64,000 nt of DNA from Saccharomycodes ludwigii (taxonomy: Eukaryota; Ascomycota; Saccharomycetes; Saccharomycodales; Saccharomycodaceae): the NCBI RefSeq assembly GCF_020623625.1, contig NC_060201.1:744001-808000 (forward strand), written 5' to 3'. Within the stretch, counting starts at the first letter, position 1. The number at the start of each line of letters is the position of its first letter. This document shows, in pieces, positions 53,959 through 61,117 of the stretch. The notes beneath the pieces are model-generated. The model worked only from the letters and a program-made list of their open reading frames with translations. It searched no databases and was not told the origin of the DNA. The translations under genes and the position numbers were made by a program.

Positions 53959-54468
53959 TAAATAAATAAACACATAGATAAAAATAAAATACATAAATAA
54001 ATAAATAAACCAAACCAAACCAAACCAAACTTTTTGAAAAATTACGGAAGATACATCTTTTATCAGGAGTATTTCATAGTTGGTTAGTCTTGTTGATAAA
54101 AATCTGGAATGAATATTTGGAAGAGCATAAATAAAGAAGGTTTTACAATCCTTGGTTCTTTTATAGCCGTTGAAGTCAACTTTTCTTCCTCATTCATCAC
54201 ATACAAATCTGAACTCGGACAAATCAGGAAAAAAGTATTCAATCTTTATCTCGGCTTTCGGATACTTTTATTGCATACAGATTTGTTTTCCTTCATGAAA
54301 AAATAAATAAAAAAAAAACGTGTGCGTACATCATTTCATAAAATATCTACCAATACCTGACGATATAAACCTAAGTTCTATGTATAAACTATTAATCCTT
54401 GAACAAGTTTTAATTACTTCTAATATACATACACACACACACATATATATATATATAATAAATCGAAT
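53764..54468. other. Spacer upstream of COG3
   Basis: It has a TA repeat (53770-53783), a poly-A tract (53926-53952), an AAATA repeat, a CAAAC repeat (54007-54030), and an ATG-initiated 65-codon open frame (54109-54306) discussed under findings. CA/TA repeats precede COG3 (54428-54460). Confidence 0.5.
54007..54030. repeat. CAAAC pentanucleotide repeat
   Basis: Five units of CAAAC in the COG3 upstream spacer. Probably a microsatellite. Confidence 0.75.
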
Positions 54469-56919
54469 ATGAAATCAGTCACCAGTGGAAGGGTAAGAAG
54501 CCAATCTATAGTTTCAAATATAGCCACCTCTCAAAATTTAAAAGAGGACGATTTATTACATCCATCGTATAAAGTTCCAGCTATTGGATCCCCAAAAAAC
54601 CTTTCTCTATTTAAAGAAAAATTAAAACTGTTACAAACTCTCTTGCCAAATACCAACAATAACAAGAATTTGTTTGAGGAGGAATTCCAATTGCAAGCAG
54701 AATTAGAAGACGATACCAGTGGAAGATCTAATGAATATGTCAATCTGATTGAAAGCTTCATTGATAATCTGAATTCCAAAAATGTTAATGAATATAACGT
54801 CATTAATGAGCAAGTCAATTCAATCAACAACAGTTTTTCAGGATTAGCTGAAAAATTAGACAAATTGGATATCCAGCATGACAATTTTTATCAAAAGGTT
54901 GGTGTGTTGTATGAACAATTTGAAAATTTGACATTAGAAAAAAATTTAGTCTCTGACTATTTGAAAATGTTTGAAAATTTGCAATATGTTAACAAAAAAT
55001 TGGTTACTTTCAACTTTAAATTTGTCAATAGGAGAAAAGATAAAATCGAAGAAATTTTAAACACCATCATCAATTCAATTGTGTTCCTACAAAACCATAC
55101 TGAATTTAAAAGTTATGATTCGTACAAGTTTAAATTTAAACAAAGTTTAAATAAAGTTTGTGAATTGATTACCAAATATTTAAATTCAGTTTTATTGAAA
55201 GGTATAGTCGAAGACGTTACAATAAAATTAGGAAATATCTCAGACACCAAAAACTTGCAGGTTTCCAAAAGTAGTAAAGAAATTTTGTTGTATAATAAAT
55301 TTTCACAGGCGAATTATTCGTCAATATATTACGAAATCATTGGGTTGCTAACCGACTGTATCAAAGCGTTAAATAATGAACAGTATTATTGTAGGGAACT
55401 TGAGAAGGACTTTTTGAAAAGTTGTTACACAAATTTCCAAAACGCCAGATATAAATTACTACATCCTTTGATCTGGCTGCAACTAGACGAGATTATAGTG
55501 AACGATAAAAATAGCAATACTTTGGTTAAGTTTATTCAAGATAATGTACTCTATTTTAGTTCAATTTTCGAAAAGGAATTTGTGCTTTTCAATAAATTTT
55601 TCCCGGATTTCCCATCAAAAACTGACATTGTTAATAATTGGTTTGAGACTCTATGCGAACCTTTTTACGATTCTTTTAGAATAAGGGTGTTAAGAGAAAA
55701 TAGTATTCCAATTTTATGTGATTGTATTTCTTTGCTAAACAAATATTATGAATTTGAAGAAGGTTCTATGGAGTATGAATTACAATTTTCTCAGATCAAA
55801 CTAAATAAATTATTTGAGCCCATTTTGCGAGACGTACAAAGCAGATTGGTGTTCAAAGCACAGCTATACGTAGAAACCAATGTTATTAATTACAAACCCT
55901 CTTTAAATGAATTTATTATTGCAAACAATAAGGAGTTAGATAAGGACGAAATGGTTCAACAATTCTTAGATAGTTGTAAGATATCAATGAATATAAAGGC
56001 GGGGAATGTTGATGACAAAGAAGATCACGAGACCAATCCCGATATTATTTTAACAAGATATTACAAGCCAATGATTAAAGCACTGGCATTATTATCTAAA
56101 ATATACCAAATGGTCAGCTCTTCTATATTTGATGATTTAGCTCACCATATCCTTCACGATTGTATCACTTCTTTAAAAACAGCTTTTGAGATTAGTATAA
56201 ATAGAAATAACAATATTGACATTATATTAGCGTATCTGTCTAATTTACTATTTTTAAGGGACCAAATAGAGTGTTTTGATATACAATATATCAGTAACGA
56301 AGTTTATTTAGATTTCACAACATTGGGTGCTTTTTGGAATACAATAACGCGTCAAAACATGAATAACATTGATAATCGCAACAGCAGCTCCGAGGGTCAT
56401 AACATGGTTAACAATAGCTCAAGTGTTATCGATGGCGGTAGAAAATCTAGTACAATTTCACTATTCTCTTTAGCTCGTGACTCTGTTCCCAAGGTGGTTA
56501 ATAATATGATAGATGCTAGAACTGAGTTGATGACTGAGTTACGTAACGCCGTTAATATTTTCACTGAAACTTGCGGTAAAAGCTTGATAGGAGATTGTTT
56601 TACACATTTAGAAAATGGGAAATTAAATGAGAGGGAAGCTAAACTAATACTGAATCTAGAGGATGGATTTCAAAAGATATATAAACAGATTAAAATGTTT
56701 ATTATTGATCAGTCAATCACGAATCATCTATTAGATGCTATTCAAGAATACATTGTCGAGTCATATAATGTTTATTATAACAGTTTAACAACACTATTAT
56801 CCTCATCATCATCAGCGGTTACTGTTGGTTTTTCAGAAAAAGAGGTTGCAGATTTAATGTACGTTGATGTATTTAATGAATATCTCACCAACATTATTCA
56901 AAAATTGAAAAGTACATAG
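54469..56919 (+). CDS. COG3: Conserved oligomeric Golgi complex subunit Cog3
   Basis: Cog3 is in lobe A of COG, a tether for retrograde Golgi vesicles. The 816-residue protein (801 in S. cerevisiae) has a helical, coiled-coil N-terminal part (residues about 100-170, NVINEQVNSINNSFSGLAEKLDKLD...) then the Sec34-like domain (residues about 160-300). A long C-terminal helical-bundle region ends in LMYVDVFNEYLTNIIQKLK. No signal or membrane segment is seen, as expected. Asn/Ser-rich breaks lie near residues 630-660. It matches YER157W in order and strand. Confidence 0.9.
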   Translation: MKSVTSGRVRSQSIVSNIATSQNLKEDDLLHPSYKVPAIGSPKNLSLFKEKLKLLQTLLPNTNNNKNLFEEEFQLQAELEDDTSGRSNEYVNLIESFIDNLNSKNVNEYNVINEQVNSINNSFSGLAEKLDKLDIQHDNFYQKVGVLYEQFENLTLEKNLVSDYLKMFENLQYVNKKLVTFNFKFVNRRKDKIEEILNTIINSIVFLQNHTEFKSYDSYKFKFKQSLNKVCELITKYLNSVLLKGIVEDVTIKLGNISDTKNLQVSKSSKEILLYNKFSQANYSSIYYEIIGLLTDCIKALNNEQYYCRELEKDFLKSCYTNFQNARYKLLHPLIWLQLDEIIVNDKNSNTLVKFIQDNVLYFSSIFEKEFVLFNKFFPDFPSKTDIVNNWFETLCEPFYDSFRIRVLRENSIPILCDCISLLNKYYEFEEGSMEYELQFSQIKLNKLFEPILRDVQSRLVFKAQLYVETNVINYKPSLNEFIIANNKELDKDEMVQQFLDSCKISMNIKAGNVDDKEDHETNPDIILTRYYKPMIKALALLSKIYQMVSSSIFDDLAHHILHDCITSLKTAFEISINRNNNIDIILAYLSNLLFLRDQIECFDIQYISNEVYLDFTTLGAFWNTITRQNMNNIDNRNSSSEGHNMVNNSSSVIDGGRKSSTISLFSLARDSVPKVVNNMIDARTELMTELRNAVNIFTETCGKSLIGDCFTHLENGKLNEREAKLILNLEDGFQKIYKQIKMFIIDQSITNHLLDAIQEYIVESYNVYYNSLTTLLSSSSSAVTVGFSEKEVADLMYVDVFNEYLTNIIQKLKST

Positions 56920-57097
56920 ACAGGTGCAAATTTAATTAGACATTTTACTTGATTAATTGTGTAAACTATTTTAATTTGTCGTTTTTTTTATAAAAAAAAA
57001 AAAAAAATATGCATTGTGAACTAACATATATATAGGGAGAGTATGTGTCATATTTCACATTCTTTGATTGTAACCTTAAAACCAACGTACGGTTGAT
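56920..57097. other. Short convergent spacer COG3/TFB5
   Basis: A run near 56990-57006; no gene. Confidence 0.4.
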
Positions 57098-57328
57098 TTA
57101 TTTGCTTTTAGCATTTTCTTCTTCGTCCATTGGATTATAAATATTTTTGGAAAGTATTCTATCTAATTCAGACTTTATATATTCAACACTTTCAGGATTA
57201 ACCAATAAATGAGAATCATCTAATTCTTCCAGTATTATATCATGATCTCTATTTGTATCAATTTGCGAAATTAAAGCCCTGACTGATGGGTCACACTGAA
57301 TTAATGTACCTTTTCTGGCTCTAGGCAT
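57098..57328 (-). CDS. TFB5: TFIIH subunit Tfb5 (TTDA family)
   Basis: Tfb5 binds and stabilises Tfb2 in TFIIH and is needed for nucleotide excision repair. From the ATG at 57328 it has 76 residues (72 in S. cerevisiae); the frame's first codon is a TTG and is not used. The protein is nearly collinear with the family: PRARKGTLIQCDPSVRALISQID, then a short loop with the I-I-L-E-E-L-D-D-S-H-L strand, and an end helix with VEYIKSELDRIL. Small size and the whole-length match make it a firm call. It shares a promoter region with VPS41, as YDR079C-A/YDR080W. Confidence 0.94.
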   Translation of the reverse strand: MPRARKGTLIQCDPSVRALISQIDTNRDHDIILEELDDSHLLVNPESVEYIKSELDRILSKNIYNPMDEEENAKSK

Positions 57329-57890
57329 GGAATGTATCAAATAAAAGTAACCTTTTTTTTTTTTTTTTTTTCTTTGGAAATCCAGAGATAGTGGTATATA
57401 AGTAATTTAATGGATTGTTAGTCAGTCTAGTAATATATACTTTAACCTTGTTACTATCAAAAAGTAATGATATGCAAAGCTATATTTTTAGTTATATAGT
57501 ATAAGCATTCATTTGTTATGAAGTTTTTCATTTTAGCAAATCCTTCATGTATATGTTGAATAATATTACGTGATAAAAATGGCATAAAAAAAAAAAAAAA
57601 AAAAAAAAAAGTCCGCTTTACGGCTTGCGAATTATCCGGATAACGGACAAAATAGATAAAAACGTGACACGCGCTTGAAAAAAAAATTTTTTTTTTTTTT
57701 TTTTTTTTTGTTTTGTTTCCAAGCCTTTTGCTGCTGCATTAAAAAAAGGGGTCCTAATTGCCAAACCTTCTCTTTGAATTTCTGTTTGTTTTTTTTTTTT
57801 TTTTGTATTCAATAAAATTGTATGCAATGAGGGCGCAAATACATAACCAAAAACCAATTAATGAAAATAATAACGCTGTGTTAAGTTAAT
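57329..57890. other. Divergent promoter TFB5/VPS41
   Basis: It has T runs (57353-57371, 57687-57709), an A run (57587-57610), and a GC-richer patch (57611-57680) with TCCG (57612), the 12-base palindrome TTATCCGGATAA (57632-57643) and CGGACAA (57644-57650). Confidence 0.55.
57612..57650. promoter_or_regulatory. TCCG elements with TTATCCGGATAA palindrome
   Basis: A perfect 12-base palindrome (57632-57643) abuts CGGACAA, which is TTGTCCG on the minus strand. The same 7-mer is seen at 36641 and 40550. Likely a transcription-factor site shared by TFB5 and VPS41. Confidence 0.45.
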
Positions 57891-60800
57891 ATGTCAGAGG
57901 GATATACCGAAAAAAAACAATCCCCATTAAAAGCAACTAAAGACAATGGTATGAGACTTGAAACAACATTAGAGGAAAAAAAAACCAATCCTTTAGCATT
58001 ATTAAATCAAAAAACTGATACCAATAATATTTATCAGAATAGTAATGGTAATGTTAAAAAGGACGAAGGTGAATTGTTTGGGGGGAAAGTAGCAGATAAA
58101 AAAGATCAATTAGGTTCTAAAGAGATGGGAGGAAATGCTGATGAAGAAAAGAATAATCAGGAAAAAATGGGAATAGAAAAAAGTGATAAAAACGACGATA
58201 CTTCAAAGGAAAAGGAGGATAGTAGTGATGCTGAGGAGAAGGTAGAGGATAGTGATGAAGATAGTGATGAGGAAGAGGAAGAGGAAGAGGAAGAGGAAGA
58301 GGAAGAGGAAGAGGAAGAGGATAATGAACCACCTATTATGAAATATTCAAGAATAAAAAAACTTCCAGAAACTATTTTAAAAAGAGATACAATCTCATCT
58401 TGTTTATTTCACGAAAATTTATTTGCGTTTGGTACAAATGCAGGTGTTTTGCATTTAATGAAACCAGGCACCTTTGAGCCCATAAGAACATTTAAGTGTC
58501 ATAGAGGTCCTATTATGAATATTTTTACAGAGGGTGAATATTTTGCTACAGCTTCTATCGATGGAACAATTATTGTTGGGTCCTTAGAAAACCCTACATC
58601 CCTTGTCGCTTATGACTTTAAAAGACCAATGAACTTTGTAGTACTTGATCATAATTATGAAGTTACAAAAAAATTAATAGCTGGTGGTATGTCTGGAGAA
58701 GTAACCTTGTTAACTAAAAATTGGCTAGGTGCGCGTACAGACATAACAATTGAGTCTGGTGCAGGCCCTATAGTGGGAATTTATTTGGTTGATGATATTT
58801 TATTTTGGATGAATGACAACGGTATTACATTTTTTAGTGCGTACTCAAGAACGAAGCTTCTTAATATACCATTTCCCTATTCGTCTGATATTGTTCGGCC
58901 CGATTTGCATTGGCCATGTGTTCATTTTCCTGAAACAGATAGAATTATAATCAGTTGGGTTGATCATATTTGGTGTTTCAAAGTTGAACTTCTAAGAAAC
59001 TCTGAAAGTTCTTTATCTGTTTCGGGAAACGGTGGGTTAGGTTCTATTATTTCCAGTGCAGCGTCTAGTTTAAGGACAGTTTCCGATAAAAAAATTGAAT
59101 TAGAGCACCATTTTCAATTGGAATTGGCACAGGATGAGGTGGTAACCGGAATTAGTTCCTTTAAAAATGACGAATTAATATATTTATCAGTTGTCAGTGA
59201 ATCACCGCCAGAATTAAAAATTGCTGATTTCACAACTGGAGAAGAAATATCATCCGTTGAAATACCAATTAAAAACTATAAAATGTTGAATCCAATAGAC
59301 TATCATTTAGGAAAGTACATTGGGGCCATGGGAACGGCTTCATATTATATTTTAAGTTGCACAGATTTTATTGTGGCTAAACAACTATCACTTGAGGATA
59401 GGTTTGACTGGTACGTGGAAAGAAAAAAATATTTTAAAGCCTGGGAAATGGGATTTGGTGTTGATGCTGGAAGACGATTTGAGGCTGGATGGAAAGTTAT
59501 TGAAGAACAGTTAAAAGCTGTTACTGGAAGGCCCAATAATTTAGATTTATGGGGGGATGCATTAAAGTATTCGGTTATCATCTTTGAAAATAGTTTACAA
59601 GACAGTCCGCATTCCATGGAGGGATTGCTATTAACTAAATGGCAAGAGGTAATAAATACTTTTATCGACCATGGACAAGTTAATATTATAGCACCTCATA
59701 TACCCTATGAATATTGTATGGCATCTAGTATATATACTAAAGCTTTAAAAAGTTTTTTGGAGGAAAAAGAATATAGTGCTTTCCATGACTACATTATTAA
59801 ATGGGCCAATGGTAAAACGTATGACATAGACACTGTTATAAATTTTTTATTAGAAATGGGGGATAAATTATCAGTTTGTTTGAAAAAAGATCTTAGTTTC
59901 CTATATTTGGAAAAAAAGGACTATCTAAGTGCTACTAATATTCTGTTAGCAATAAGGGATGTTAAAGCGCTTGATATTTTGTTGAAGCAGAATATTTTTG
60001 CCAATTTTTCGCATAGAATACATGATATCGCATTATTACCAGTAAGCTGTGATGAATCAGAAATGGGAATCAAAGCAATGACGCAGGAAGAAATTGAAAT
60101 AGTCTTTGCCAAACCTTTGAAGCTTTTTTTGGAAAATAGATACTCGATTCCGATAGATAATTTCATAAAAGAATTGAAAAATGATCCCAAGACCTGTGGA
60201 GTTCTATTTTGTTTACTAGAAAAAATATCCCAACTGGACCCATTGTTAACTGCAAACGTGGAAGATACAATTGTGGAATTATATACAGATAATTTGGTGC
60301 CAGAACATTCTAGGTACAATAATTCGAGCAGCAAGAATAAACACGGCACTGTTGGTCTAAGTGAGCACGATTCTTCTTTTTTGCAATTTTTGAAATCACA
60401 CAAGAATTACAAGATTGAGAATGCCTTGAAACTTTGTGAAAGCTCGAAGCCCCCAAAAATTAATGAGCTGATATATTTACTATCGAAGCTTGGAGAATGG
60501 GAAAAAGCGTTAATTTTACTACTAGATAACTTAAACGAAGATCCCAAATCTGCCATAGCTTTTGTTAAGGACCATTCAAGTTCGATGAAGGCTGAGGGTG
60601 GGAGTTATACCAAGTATAATCGAGACAAAATAATGTCGCTATGGGAGGTGTTGATAGAATATAGTTTGGATAAGCCTGAATTTGTTAAAGAAATGTTGGT
60701 TTATTCAGACGTTACTGATTTTGATGAGATTGATAATGAGGCCAGAATGCTTTTAATCAGTAAATTAAATCCAAATTTGAAAATACCAGGTTTAAAGGAA

Positions 60801-60938
60801 ATTCTACACGATGTTTTAACTGGAAATTATTTGAGTCATGAGGTTGATTTAAGTGTGTTAAATATTGTAGAAGACGAGGCCATGTCTGTTGCAGAGCAAT
60901 ATTTAAGTGTAAGGGAAAGGGGCAAATGTTTCAACTAG
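57891..60938 (+). CDS. VPS41: HOPS complex subunit Vps41
   Basis: Vps41 is the HOPS subunit that binds Ypt7 and AP-3 coats for fusion at the vacuole. The 1015-residue protein (992 in S. cerevisiae) starts with an acidic, disordered 140 residues including about 20 Glu. A WD-like beta-propeller follows (about residues 150-470; KCHRGPIMNIFTEGEYFATASIDGTIIVG, WPCVHFPETDRIIISWVDHIWCF). A helical clathrin-heavy-chain-like repeat makes up the rest. The membrane-sensing, Yck3-regulated ALPS-like loop is present near residues 383-395 (GSIISSAASSLR). No RING finger is seen at the C-terminus, which ends in GKCFN. Fits YDR080W. Confidence 0.94.
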   Translation: MSEGYTEKKQSPLKATKDNGMRLETTLEEKKTNPLALLNQKTDTNNIYQNSNGNVKKDEGELFGGKVADKKDQLGSKEMGGNADEEKNNQEKMGIEKSDKNDDTSKEKEDSSDAEEKVEDSDEDSDEEEEEEEEEEEEEEEEEDNEPPIMKYSRIKKLPETILKRDTISSCLFHENLFAFGTNAGVLHLMKPGTFEPIRTFKCHRGPIMNIFTEGEYFATASIDGTIIVGSLENPTSLVAYDFKRPMNFVVLDHNYEVTKKLIAGGMSGEVTLLTKNWLGARTDITIESGAGPIVGIYLVDDILFWMNDNGITFFSAYSRTKLLNIPFPYSSDIVRPDLHWPCVHFPETDRIIISWVDHIWCFKVELLRNSESSLSVSGNGGLGSIISSAASSLRTVSDKKIELEHHFQLELAQDEVVTGISSFKNDELIYLSVVSESPPELKIADFTTGEEISSVEIPIKNYKMLNPIDYHLGKYIGAMGTASYYILSCTDFIVAKQLSLEDRFDWYVERKKYFKAWEMGFGVDAGRRFEAGWKVIEEQLKAVTGRPNNLDLWGDALKYSVIIFENSLQDSPHSMEGLLLTKWQEVINTFIDHGQVNIIAPHIPYEYCMASSIYTKALKSFLEEKEYSAFHDYIIKWANGKTYDIDTVINFLLEMGDKLSVCLKKDLSFLYLEKKDYLSATNILLAIRDVKALDILLKQNIFANFSHRIHDIALLPVSCDESEMGIKAMTQEEIEIVFAKPLKLFLENRYSIPIDNFIKELKNDPKTCGVLFCLLEKISQLDPLLTANVEDTIVELYTDNLVPEHSRYNNSSSKNKHGTVGLSEHDSSFLQFLKSHKNYKIENALKLCESSKPPKINELIYLLSKLGEWEKALILLLDNLNEDPKSAIAFVKDHSSSMKAEGGSYTKYNRDKIMSLWEVLIEYSLDKPEFVKEMLVYSDVTDFDEIDNEARMLLISKLNPNLKIPGLKEILHDVLTGNYLSHEVDLSVLNIVEDEAMSVAEQYLSVRERGKCFN
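58262..58320 (+). repeat. GAGGAA repeat coding poly-Glu in VPS41
   Basis: About 19 Glu in a row, coded by a GAAGAG hexamer repeat, in the acidic N-terminus. Acidic residues there may help bind AP-3, but this is a guess. Confidence 0.85.
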
Positions 60939-61063
60939 ATTGAATAATAGCAATTAATACAAAAATTTGTGATTAACCATTTAGGTATTCTAAATAGGGC
61001 ATTTAATGTTTGTGAAATGTATATAATAATAATAATAATAAACATATATATATATATATGTTT

Positions 61064-61094
<31 letters not shown>

Positions 61095-61117
61095 ATATAT
61101 GGATGTCAATCCATATA
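60939..61117. other. Short convergent spacer VPS41/PDC2
   Basis: TA and AAT repeats and an A run (61064-61088). No gene seen. Confidence 0.45.

Noticed and set aside
57329-57340. Four extra codons before TFB5
   Set aside because: They start with TTG. The ATG at 57328 gives the family length.
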